Source: an uncultured Clostridia bacterium (GTDB lineage Bacteria > Bacillota_A > Clostridia > TANB77 > CAG-508). From it: a stretch of 64,000 nucleotides of DNA. This document shows, piece by piece, positions 49,829 to 59,998 of the stretch. Under the pieces are notes generated by a model. It saw nothing but the letters and a program-made list of their open reading frames with translations. It did not search any database and was not told the DNA's origin. A program made the translations under genes and the position numbers. The stretch covers positions 1 to 64,000 of the forward strand of contig CANQLO010000003.1 in NCBI GenBank assembly GCA_947624715.1, in the 5' to 3' direction. Positions within the stretch are counted from its first letter, which is position 1. Each line of letters starts with the position of its first letter.

Positions 49829-49948
49829 CTAGACAAAATCTCCGTTCCATTGTCTACTATCAAAATTATAATACTTTGGATTTCTACTGTGTGCCCACTT
49901 TTTTGCATACTCTACTGCATTTAATCTATCATAATCTACCTCTTGCAA
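49829..49948 (-). pseudogene. Remnant of an Amidase_6-type gene
   Basis: The frame reads DYDRLNAVEYAKKWAHSRNP, then KYYNFDS. This is the start of the putative amidase domain, which continues GGDCTNFVSQC in intact proteins. Here it stops after RQWNGDFV. A TTG with AGGTG upstream could start a 39-residue product, but the catalytic part is missing. Confidence 0.55.
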
Positions 49949-50028
49949 TTCTATCACCTAAAATATAATATGAAACATTTAAAAAATAGGCAATAAAATT
50001 TTGTTTCTTTACTTTTGAATTTTAGAAA

Positions 50029-51368
50029 TTAAACATAAATTACAGCTCGAACCCCTAGAGTATCGGGAGCCCAAGAGCCAGATCGCGAGTAAAACAAACC
50101 ATGACTGGCATTAATATAGCTCCCACCTACAGTGCGGATATAGAAACATACATTAGAACCGTTGCAATTTACACAAGGAGATGCTAGCCAATAAGATCCT
50201 GAAGCTAAACTTCCTACTGCTTTTTTATGTTCATCCGTTAACCTATAAGAAAAGTAATCATATGTTAGTTCAATATCTTTACTTTGATTATCTGAATTTA
50301 TTGTGATTACTTCTCCTACACTATCTTCTTTTATTTTATCTGGATATTTTACAAATGTTTGAGTTGCATAAGTAGTATCTATACCATTTTCTGGATATTC
50401 GCTATCAACCGATGCTTTGTTTTTATAATATACTTTCCTATTTGTTGTATCATAATAATATCGGTATACTTTTCCATAATCACCATTAATTTTAGTTAAA
50501 AAGTCCTTTCCAATTATACCATATATATCTTCTATTGTTACGCTTCTTGCACTGTTTATTCCTGTTCCATCTTTCGCTGCTTGATTTAATGTTTGCACTG
50601 CATGTGCATATGACCATACTGCAATATCATATTCACTTGCATTTTTTTCCAAGTGATCTGTTACATTTTCATTCGTTGCTCTTGAGTCTGTTCTTCCTAA
50701 AGTTACATTATTTTCAAGACTTGATTTTGAGACTAATTTTAATTTGCCATCTTCTACTCCTAGTACTTCCCATTCTCCATTATATTTTCCTTCTGGAACC
50801 CCAGTTTCTCCTAGCAATTGATGTATTTCTTCACTACTAAGTGGCTTTTCCTTTGATACAGTTTTATTGTCTTTTGTATATGTTCCATCTCCATTATCCA
50901 CCCATGGTTTCTCTATTATTTCCCCATTTTTTGTTACTAAAAATGCATTTCCTTTTGGTGATGTTACTGTATATGGTCCTTCTTCTTCTCCTATTACTGT
51001 CCATGTGTTACTTAAATCGTATCCTAATTTTGTTTTACTTATTATTCCTGTTTGTTCATCATATGCTGATGCTATGGCCGCCATTAATGTTTCTTCTTCT
51101 ATTGCTTTTTGTGTTCCCTTTGTAGCTGTTCCTGCTTTTCCAAACAGTCCTCCATTTAGTGCTATGTTAATTGTTACTGCTACTAATATTAGCATTACAA
51201 TTATTGTTATTATTAGGGCTATTAAGGTTATACCCTTGCGGTCAGAGGTTAGAAGTTGGAGGTTAGAAATAAGATTTGAGCGAGTCTTCGTAGTGGTTTT
51301 AGTAGTTCCTTCGAAGTGCGGGCGTACGAGGGTCCCGTCCGCACTACAGTTAATTCTGATTTTAACAT
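50029..51368 (-). CDS. Type IV pilin-like protein with DUF6273-like C-terminus (copy 2), two +1 frameshifts at CGG
   Basis: The ATG at 51368 (after AAGGAG) opens MLKSELTVV, like MLKEK in copy 1. It then meets CGG (plus 51339-51341) and, after one glycine, CGG again (51335-51337). Skipping both Cs lands exactly in the frame of the prepilin segment KGITLIALIITIIVMLILV, INIALNGGLFGKAGT. The restored length is 445 residues. The C-terminus (SYWLASPCVN...VCFYIRTVGG...DTLGVRAVIYV) matches the DUF6273 pattern of gut clostridial surface proteins. The two shifts sit inside a GC-rich repeat in the leader. Confidence 0.75.
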
Positions 51369-51511
51369 TTGTTTTTATTCTCTCCTTCTTTTGTATTATT
51401 TACTTTTATTTCTTACTTTATGTGTATTATAAGTTATATGTTTTTCTTTGTCAATAAGTTCTTGTCTTTTAAAATATAAATTTTTCTTTAAAGATATTAT
51501 CATATACCTTT

Positions 51512-51780
51512 TTATTTTTTAATGCTTTTTATGTTTATTTGTAAATATATATTTTGTTGTTCCTTTTTCGTTTATAATTTATGTCTTTGTGCGGGCAGAA
51601 AATCGTGTCTGCCCGTACAGCATTTGCAGTTATTTTATTTTTTCGGGGTGTTTGTTTGAATTTTGTAGGAAGCTTGTCGATTTAATGAAAATTTTAAATT
51701 TTCATTAAACAATTAAAAGCTAAAACAATTATTTTTTGACAAATGAGCATTCATTTTCAAAAAATAATGTTTTAGCTTTA
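51512..51780. repeat. Duplicated leader region with long inverted repeat, copy 2
   Basis: Second copy of 49495-49776, with GCGGGCAGA...TCTGCCCG in the palindrome position and the same AAAGCTAAAACAATTATTTT inverted repeat (51715-51779). It lies between pcrA and the copy 2 gene and may act as pcrA's terminator-like or as the copy 2 leader. Confidence 0.8.
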
Positions 51781-51822
51781 ATTAGTTTATTTTTATATTT
51801 ATGTATTATTGTTTGTTTTATT

Positions 51823-54093
51823 TTATAAAATTTCCAAATTTGCAAATTTTGCCATTAATCGCTTATGTCCAACTTTTTCAAAATTTATATCTAATTTTAA
51901 ATCTTCTCCTTCTTGCTCTACAGAATTTATAATTCCTTCCCCAAATTTTTTATGTAATACAGTTACACCAATTTTATACATGCTTAAATCCACATTTGTT
52001 TCATTTTTATTTATATTGTTTAAAAAGCTTTCGGCTGTTCTAAATGTAAATGCTGGCTCTTTCTTAGTAAATTTATCATTAAATGCTTTTGTTTTTATTT
52101 TACTTACTGTTCCATATTCCCATTCATATGTACTATCTTTTTGTTCAAATAAATCATTTTGCTTTGTTTGTTCATATCCTTCTAGTAGTTCTTGTGGTAT
52201 TTCTTCTATAAATCTTGATACTTTATTGCAAGATGTAGAACCAAATATTGTTCTTTGTTTTGCATATGTTAAATATAAATATTCTTCTGCTCTAGTTAAT
52301 CCTACATAGCAAAGTCTTCTTTCTTCTTCTAATTCCCTTTGTTCTCCTATTGATTTATAACTTGGAAATATTCCATCTTCCATTCCTACTAGAAATACTA
52401 CTGGAAACTCTAGTCCTTTTGCACTATGCAGAGTCATTAATGTTACTGCTTCGTCCGTTTCTTCTAAATCGTCAACATCACTTGCAAGTGTTATACTTTC
52501 TAAAAACTCTGGAAGTGTATTTTCTGCTTCTTCTTCTTCAAATTCTATTGCAACTGTTAAAAATTCTTCTAAGTTTTCAATTCTATTTTCCGCTTGTGCA
52601 GAATTCTCTAATTCTAAAGCTTTAGTATATCCGCTTCTATTTAATGTTTCTTTTATAAGGTCTGATATTAGTATATTATCTTTTTTTTCTCTTAAATCTT
52701 CTATTAATTCTATAAATTCTCTGGAGTTTGCAAATACTTTATTTAATCCAAACTCATCTGCTTTTTTTATTACATCATACATAGAAATTCCGATTTACTG
52801 TTGCAATTTCTTCTATTTTTTCTAGGCTTGTTTTTCCTATCCCTCTTTTTGGTTCATTTATAATTCTTTGCAGACTTAAATTGTCCGAAGTATTTTGAAT
52901 TAATCTTAAGTATGCTATAATATCTTTTATTTCTTTTCTTTCATAGAATTTATGCCCACCTACTATTCTGTATGGAATTCCTTCTCTTACAAGTATTTCT
53001 TCTATACTACGAGATTGAGTATTCATTCTATAAAGTATAGCAAAGTCAGAATACTTATAATATTCCGCTCTTCTTAAGTGCTCTATTTGTTCTGCAACAT
53101 AACTTGCTTCGTCATATTCATCATTACACATATGTACTTGTGGAAGTTTTCCTTCCTCTTTTTCTGTCCATAGGTTTTTTTCATATTTTTTTGAATTGTT
53201 TTTTATAACAGCATTTGCTGCATTTAAAATGCTTTTTGTTGATCTATAATTTTGCTCTAGTTTTATTATTTTAGTTCCTGGAAAATCCTTTTCAAAATTC
53301 AATATATTAGAAATATCAGCTCCGCCTAAAAGAATAAATTCCCTGGTCATTATCACCTACTACTGTTATATTTCCATGTCTTGCTGCAAGAAGTGTTATT
53401 AATGTAAATTGTGCTTTATTTGTATCCTGATACTCATCTACCAATACGTATTTAAATTTTTCTGAATAATATTCTAAAACATCTGGATTTTCTGTTAGTA
53501 TATTTATTGTGAAATTTATTATATCATCAAAATCTATACTATTATTTTCTTTTAGTTTTTTTTGATATCTTGCATATATTTCTGCTATTTTTTCTTTTCT
53601 ATATTCTCCATTTGCCCTTGCTAAATATTGCTCTGGTGTAAGCATTTCGTTTTTTGCATTGCTTATTTCTGAGAGTACACTTCTATCTGTAAATATTTTA
53701 TCATCTATATTTAATTCTCTTAAACATTGTTTTACGAGTGTCCTTTGGTCTCCTGTATCGAATATTATAAATGAGGTTTGATAACCAATTCTATCTATAA
53801 ATCTTCTTAAAATTCTTACACATATAGAGTGGAATGTTCCTATCCACATATCATTTGCTACATCTCCAACTAAGTTTTCTATTCTTGTTTTCATTTCATT
53901 TGCTGCTTTATTTGTAAATGTTATTGCAAGAATTTGCCATGGTTTTACATTTTTTTCTCCTATTAAATATGCTATTTTATGTGTTAATACTTTTGTTTTT
54001 CCGAGAACCAGCTCCTGCAATTATAAGATTTGGTCCTTCCGTATTTATTACTGCTTCATATTGTTTATCGTTTAACCCTTCTAATATATTCAT
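51823..54093 (-). CDS. pcrA: ATP-dependent DNA helicase PcrA/UvrD, three +1 frameshifts at CGG
   Basis: Superfamily 1A 3'-5' helicase in repair and replication. The gene is split into four frames by in-frame CGG at plus 54001-54003 (TCT CGG A), 53322-53324 (AGG CGG A) and 52790-52792 (AAT CGG A). Skipping each C gives Walker A AGAGSGKTKVLTHK, then GDNDQGIYSFRGADISNIL, then VNGISMYDVIKK. Other motifs: VDEYQDTN, LEQNYRS, TLHSAKGLEFPVVFL, YVGLTRAEEYLYL. The restored length is 755 residues, exactly as expected. Each break destroys a conserved motif if not corrected. The start at 54093 has AAAGGAG. Confidence 0.93.
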
Positions 54094-54162
54094 TTGTTTA
54101 CTCCTTTGATTCTTTAAGATTTATCTTTTATATTTTCCTCTACAAACTACAATTTATATTTA

Positions 54163-54610
54163 TTAAATTATATCCATTATTCTGTTTATACAATTTTCTA
54201 TTTCTTTTGCACATTTTTTATATACATCTAACCCATATCCCCAAGGATCTTTTATATCTAAATCATTTTCTGGATATCCGAGCATATTCCTTAATTGTAA
54301 ATATTTTATCTTTTAGCTTAGGATACATATTTATAACATTATTTTTATGTGCTGTTGTTGCACAAAGTATTACATCCATATTTTCAATGTTTGAATTTCT
54401 AATATTAGTTGCTCTATGAGTTTTTAAGTCTATTCCATATTCTTTCATTGTTTCTATACCTTCATATGTTGGTATATCTCCATTTTCTGCATATATTCCA
54501 CATGAATATACTTCAATATTTTTATTTTCTTCTTTTGCTTTTTTTGCAAGCATCATATGCGCCATTGCACTTCTGCATATGTTGCCTGTGCATATAAACA
54601 TTATTTTCAT
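54163..54610 (-). CDS. Low-molecular-weight protein tyrosine phosphatase-like, one +1 frameshift at CGG
   Basis: The P-loop is CTGNICRSAMA (C-x5-R-S) at residue 7, shared with arginine phosphatases of the YwlE type (Thr after Cys). In-frame GCT CGG A (plus 54278-54280) precedes the general-acid loop; skipping the C gives EYAGYPENDLDIKDPWGYGL with the catalytic Asp in KDPWG. The restored length is 148 residues; without the shift it would lack the acid. The Thr at C+1 hints at arginine rather than tyrosine phosphate. Confidence 0.87.
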
Positions 54611-54640
54611 TTTTCCTCCTGTAAAATTAATTTTTTTCTA

Positions 54641-56033
54641 TTATATTAAAGAAATTAATGCAGTGTTTCTTCCTGCTTTTTCTCCTTCTTTTCTATATGA
54701 GTGAATTATATTACTATTACATACAGTACAAATTTTGCTGTCAATAATATTTTCTTCTAATATTCCCTCTTCCTTTAATAAATTTTTGTTTATTTCTACT
54801 GTATCTATAAAATAACTTTTTGATTCTTGATTATATTTTATTATATCATTTATATTTTTCATATATTTAAATTGATTATAGAAAATATCTTTTACATCTT
54901 GTTTTACTTCAAAATGACACTTTCTTATTGTTGGTCCAATTACACATATTATATCCTCTGGATTACAATTATATTTTTGTTTTAAAAATTTTATAGCATT
55001 TTTTGCTATTTTTTTTGTTGTACCCTGCCAACCTGAATGAATATTACCAATAATATTTTTATTTTTATCAAATAAATAAATTGGCGTGCAGTCTGCAAAT
55101 GTTAAAGATAAAATTTTATTTTTTTCTTTTGTAACTAATCCATCTATATCTATAAATTTCTCATTAAAAATTCCGTATTTCTTTATTAACTTCTTTTATA
55201 TTGTTTGTATGCGTTTGATACGGTCTTATTATATTTTTACTGTCTAACTTTAATAATTCACATACTGATTTATAATTACTATCTGCCTTACTTTTTATAT
55301 TTTTATATGTATCATTACTTCCAAAATCAAGCGGTTTTAATGTAAAAGCATGTGTTAAAATATTATTATATTCCAATAATGCTTTAAATTTTAAAAGTTT
55401 TACATCTCCATCTTGAATAATTACAGTTTCTTTACTCTTTATCATTTGACTTTCTACTATTTCTTTTATATTTTTTATATGATTTTCTATATTAGAATCA
55501 TTATTATTTACAATTACATAATTTGAATTTTTTATATAAAAGTCATCCTTTGGCTGTGATTTTATTCTTGATTTTGCAATTTTTTCATCTATATTATCTC
55601 TTTTGCATATTCTTTTTACCTTTACCTCTTCATCTGCTATAACAGATATTACTATATCGCATATTTCATTTAACCCACTTTCTATTAAAAGCGGTGCATC
55701 AATTATTTGCATTTTACTTCCATTTAAATTAACTATTTCTTTTATTTCCTCTACTACATATTTAAATGTAAGTGTATTTAACCTTTCTCTTTTTTTATCA
55801 TCTGCAAATATTATTTCTGCAAGCTTTGCTCTATTTATTTCCCCGTTTTCTAATAAAACGTCTTTTCCAAACTCTTTTACTATTTCGTTAAAATACTCCA
55901 TGCCTTGCTTTGATATTTCTTTTGCAATTTTATCTGCATCTATTAAATTTGCATTATACTCATCTTTTAATAATTTACTTATTAAAGTTTTTCCACTTCC
56001 AGAATTTCCTGTTATTCCTAATATTTCATTCAT
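54641..56033 (-). CDS. coaE: Fusion of dephospho-CoA kinase (CoaE) and YfiH/laccase-domain protein, one +1 frameshift at CGG
   Basis: Residues 1 to about 195 are CoaE: P-loop GITGNSGSGKTLISK, LIDADKIA, DAPLLIESGL. With no stop between, a YfiH-type domain follows (ALLEYNNILTHAFTLKP..., RPYQTHTNNI). In-frame ATA CGG A (plus 55173-55175) needs the C skipped to continue GIFNEKFIDIDGLVT, FADCTPIYLFD, NIHSGWQGTTKKIAK and IGPTIRKCHFEV, the copper/zinc-site residues of the family. The restored length is 463 residues. YfiH proteins edit peptidoglycan or act as purine nucleoside enzymes. The fusion with CoaE is unusual. Confidence 0.82.
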
Positions 56034-56201
56034 ATTATTCTCCTTTTTAAAATGTCAATTAGATAAATTGTAGTTTGTATAATGGTATTTGGTGTTTAGA
56101 ATTTGGAATTTTGTGTAGGGGCGGGTGCATTTGGTTTGTTGTTGTTTGCAATGGTTTATTTCTAATCTCTAACCTCTAAATTCTAACTTCTAAACCACAA
56201 T

Positions 56202-56678
56202 TTATTTTAAAGAATTTAATAATTCTTCTATTGGTCTTGGTACAAATTCACTAATATCTTTGTTATTACTATATAACTCCATTACAACACTAGAAGATAA
56301 ATATCCTAATTCTCCTGCCCTAAAATAGCATGTATCCATTTTCGCTACTTTTTCATTAATTGCTGATATATTCTCTTCGTATTCATAATCTGTACCATTT
56401 CTTAACCCTCTAATTAATATATTTGCATTACATTCTTTTGCTTTATCAACTGTTAATCCCTCATATAATACTACTTCTACATTATTTAAATTTTCCTCAC
56501 TTACTGTTTTTTCTATCGCTAATTTCATTTTATTTTTATCAATTCGCTCTATTTTATCTACGTTATATCCTATGCCAATTATTACTTTATCAAAACACTT
56601 TGCTGATTTTTTTACTATTGCTAAATGTCCATTTGTAAATGGGTCAAATGAACCTGCATAAAATCCTATCATTCCCAT
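56202..56678 (-). CDS. coaD: Phosphopantetheine adenylyltransferase
   Basis: Penultimate step of CoA synthesis; 158 residues. GFYAGSFDPFTNGHLAIVKK carries the T/HxGH motif and RGLRNGTDYEYE is diagnostic, with SSSVVMEL at the end. It lies one gene upstream of coaE, which does the last CoA step. The gap of 168 bases between them carries pieces of the dispersed repeats (GTGTAGGGGCGGG near 56113). AGGAGA precedes the ATG. Confidence 0.96.
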   Translation of the reverse strand: MGMIGFYAGSFDPFTNGHLAIVKKSAKCFDKVIIGIGYNVDKIERIDKNKMKLAIEKTVSEENLNNVEVVLYEGLTVDKAKECNANILIRGLRNGTDYEYEENISAINEKVAKMDTCYFRAGELGYLSSSVVMELYSNNKDISEFVPRPIEELLNSLK

Positions 56679-56701
56679 AATTATGTCTCCTTTTGCACTA
56701 T

Positions 56702-59700
56702 TTATAATTTTTCTAAAATTTCTTCTTTTGTTTCGTTTTCTATATATGAATAGCTATTTGTTCTTGGGTTAAATCTACAAATTGTTCTATATTCACAATA
56801 TTTGCATGAATCAGTTTTTGTTTTTTTATTGTATACTGGTTTTATATCTATTTTTCCACTTAATATATCTTTTGCTATATCTTTTATTATTTTTTCTGCT
56901 GTTTTTTGTAATTTAGTAAATTCCTCTTTTGATATTACATTTGATTTTGATTTGCTAACATTTCCGTCTTTATCTACATATACTGGTATTACATTTGATG
57001 AACCTTTATCTAATGTTTTGTCCATTTTTTTAATTATATCAATATCTGCTAAAATCATACCATTCATTTTAAATCTTTTCTTTAATTCTTCTTTTATTTG
57101 CTCTTCTGTTTTGTTTTTATCTGATTTAATTATCGGGTCTATCATTTTAAAATATAACATTCCCGCTGGCAACTTATTTTCTTTTTCTGATACAACACTA
57201 TCTAAGTATGTAATTAGTTGTATTTGAGTTCCTGAAATTAATTCATTTAAATCTATATTTTTATCTGAAGATTTATAATCTATTATCCTTATATATTGCC
57301 CTTTTTCTGTTTTAGCAACATCTAATCTATCTATTTTGCCTATAATTTCTACATTGTCTATTTTTCTTTTAAATTCTATTTCATTACCTAAAATTTCAAA
57401 ATCACTATTTTGTATTTGAAATACTATATATTTTATAGATTGAATAATTACCTTTTTTAATCTGTTTGTTAAAACTATAAATCTTGGATTACTTGTAAAT
57501 ATGTAGTTTTTACTTAAATTTAGTTTTTGGTTTATTATATCATTTACATCTATTTCTATTTCTTTTTCTGTTATATTTTTTACATCATTTACATTTTCAA
57601 AAAATGTATCTATTATATCATGCATAAATGTACCTGTGTCAATTGGTTTTATTTTTAAATCTTCATTTTCTTTTAGTTTTAAACCATATTTTAGGTGAAA
57701 TGAAAATGGACATTTTCTATATTGTTCTAGCCTTGATATGCTTGTTTTTAATACATTACCATATAATCTTTTTATGTTTTTTTCTGATATATCTTCTGGA
57801 TTGTTTTTATCTTCAAATCCCTTTATTGCTTTTTGTAATTTTATATTCCAATTTTCATTATTTTTATACCAATTATATACGTTTGACCAAATATTGTCTA
57901 CTTCCTCATTATTTTCTAATTTTCTAATATTTACAAGTAAATCCTTAAATGTTGCTTTTGAAGTACTTATATTTGTTTTTTCCTCTAATATATTACTTTC
58001 TTCTTTTAAATTAGGAAATATCTTTTTTATTTTTGAAATTAATGTTGATGGTCTAATAGCTTTTCCATCCTTATCCGAAGAAGAATAAGATAAATATATA
58101 TTTTCCTCTGCTGTTGTAAAAGCTTTATATATGTTGAACTGTTCTTCATATAAATTGTCTAATGTTCCTTTTGCTAATTCTATTCCATGTTTATTTAATA
58201 TTTCCCTATCTTTATCGTTTAAAAATCCCTCACTAGTATTTACTCCTGGAAATACTCCATCATTTAATCCTAAAATAAATAATGTTTTTATTTTATGGCT
58301 TCTAGACCTTTCTATATCTCCAATTATTACCTGGTCTATTGATTGTGGTATTTCTCCAAATTGGCTAACTTCTAATCCAGATTTTAATATTTCTCTGTAT
58401 TCCTCAAATGTCATTTTTTGTTTACCAAATATTAAAATTATTTCGTCTAAAATATCCATTAATATATTCCAACTAGCTACATATTCATTTGCATATTCAA
58501 TTTCTTTTTTAATTTCTATATTTTTTAGTTTGTTTTCTAATTTTTGTCTTATTTCATTTTCTTCTAAAAACTCATATAATTGCTTTGTTATATCCTCTGC
58601 TGTTTTTTTATTTTTTAGTTTTTCACTTAAATTTATTAATGGATTTACAATTATTTTTCTTAAATTATTTAATTTTTCTATATCTGTATTTAAAGAATCA
58701 TATTTCCAATCTTCTTTATACCACTTGTTTCCTCTTATTCCCCATTTTCTACAGTAATTTTCTAATTTATACATATCACTTTTTGTTATATTGGTAAATC
58801 CTGTTTTTATGTATGTCCATATTGCATCAGATGACCAGTTTTTTACATATATATCAAATATTGCAAGTATATATTTTACTAGAATATTATCATTTAATTC
58901 TTTTTTTATATCTATAAATACTGGTATTTCATATTTTGGAAATTCTGCTAGAATTGCGCTTGTATAATTATCTATATTTTTTGTAATTATTGATATATCT
59001 TTATATCTTATATTTTTTTCTCTGACTAATTTATTTATTGTTTTAGCAACCTTTTCTATTTCTGCATAAGGATTTGCACAAAGTGATAAATGAATGCTTT
59101 CTACATCTTTATTGTATATTTGATTTTTGCTTTCGTATATATTTTTTTCTAATACTTGTAATTCATTGTTTTTAAATCTATACTGTTTATTTAGTTCTAT
59201 AGCATTTTCTATGTTTACATTTGCTTGTTTTGCACGGTCTAATAACTTTTTTGCAACTTGTTTATTTGAATAAAATATATCACTTTCTGGTTTTTTTACT
59301 TCTTCTAGTTTATCTATACACATTGTTATTGATACTTGTTTTGCTTTTTTTAATAATTCTTCTATTATTTCATATTCTTGCACTGTAAATCCAGAAAATT
59401 CATCTATATATATTAAACTATTATCAAACATTTTACTATATTTTATTTGCTTATATAAAATTGTAAGTATATCTTCTTCGTCTATATAGTTATTTTTAAT
59501 TGTTCCCTCATAGGCAGAATATATTTTATTTATATCTTCTAATTTAAGTTTTAAAAGCATGTCTTCTGTTTTATCCATCTCTTTTTGGAGTGTTTCGGTA
59601 TTAATATCGTGTTTTTTTAATTCCGTTATTGTTCTTAAAGCTAAATCTATTTCGCTTGTTCTTCCCAAAAAATTTAATTTTGTTTTGTTTTTATTTACAA

Positions 59701-59992
59701 TATATTTAACAAGCATTGCTTTACCTGTTTTTGTTAGATTTGTTTTAGTATTTCCACCTATTTCTATACTTACTCTATGTGCTAATCTTTTAAAGCTAAG
59801 GACTTCTGCATTTATTGTACTACCTATTTTTAATGTATCTAGTAATCTTTTTTCTGTTGCATAAGAAAACTGCTCTGGCACAATAATATATATTTTTTGT
59901 GCCAGATTATTTAATAGTTTTTGTTTAATTTCATTTAGACAAAACTCACTTTTACCTGTACCTGCTCGTCCATATATTAATCGCATTCCCAT
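56702..59992 (-). CDS. addB: ATP-dependent helicase/nuclease subunit B
   Basis: 1096 residues, subunit of the AddAB recombination nuclease. N-terminal Walker A LIYGRAGTGKSEFC, then helicase-like domains. The C-terminal nuclease domain has GKIDRLD and IIDYKSS (catalytic Asp and Lys) and the iron-sulfur cysteines SCKYCEYRTICRF with an upstream Cys in RKCPFSF. addA is not in the window. The start lies six bases after the OGG stop codon, so the two are likely co-transcribed repair genes. Confidence 0.93.
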   Translation of the reverse strand: MGMRLIYGRAGTGKSEFCLNEIKQKLLNNLAQKIYIIVPEQFSYATEKRLLDTLKIGSTINAEVLSFKRLAHRVSIEIGGNTKTNLTKTGKAMLVKYIVNKNKTKLNFLGRTSEIDLALRTITELKKHDINTETLQKEMDKTEDMLLKLKLEDINKIYSAYEGTIKNNYIDEEDILTILYKQIKYSKMFDNSLIYIDEFSGFTVQEYEIIEELLKKAKQVSITMCIDKLEEVKKPESDIFYSNKQVAKKLLDRAKQANVNIENAIELNKQYRFKNNELQVLEKNIYESKNQIYNKDVESIHLSLCANPYAEIEKVAKTINKLVREKNIRYKDISIITKNIDNYTSAILAEFPKYEIPVFIDIKKELNDNILVKYILAIFDIYVKNWSSDAIWTYIKTGFTNITKSDMYKLENYCRKWGIRGNKWYKEDWKYDSLNTDIEKLNNLRKIIVNPLINLSEKLKNKKTAEDITKQLYEFLEENEIRQKLENKLKNIEIKKEIEYANEYVASWNILMDILDEIILIFGKQKMTFEEYREILKSGLEVSQFGEIPQSIDQVIIGDIERSRSHKIKTLFILGLNDGVFPGVNTSEGFLNDKDREILNKHGIELAKGTLDNLYEEQFNIYKAFTTAEENIYLSYSSSDKDGKAIRPSTLISKIKKIFPNLKEESNILEEKTNISTSKATFKDLLVNIRKLENNEEVDNIWSNVYNWYKNNENWNIKLQKAIKGFEDKNNPEDISEKNIKRLYGNVLKTSISRLEQYRKCPFSFHLKYGLKLKENEDLKIKPIDTGTFMHDIIDTFFENVNDVKNITEKEIEIDVNDIINQKLNLSKNYIFTSNPRFIVLTNRLKKVIIQSIKYIVFQIQNSDFEILGNEIEFKRKIDNVEIIGKIDRLDVAKTEKGQYIRIIDYKSSDKNIDLNELISGTQIQLITYLDSVVSEKENKLPAGMLYFKMIDPIIKSDKNKTEEQIKEELKKRFKMNGMILADIDIIKKMDKTLDKGSSNVIPVYVDKDGNVSKSKSNVISKEEFTKLQKTAEKIIKDIAKDILSGKIDIKPVYNKKTKTDSCKYCEYRTICRFNPRTNSYSYIENETKEEILEKL

Positions 59993-59998
59993 TTATAT

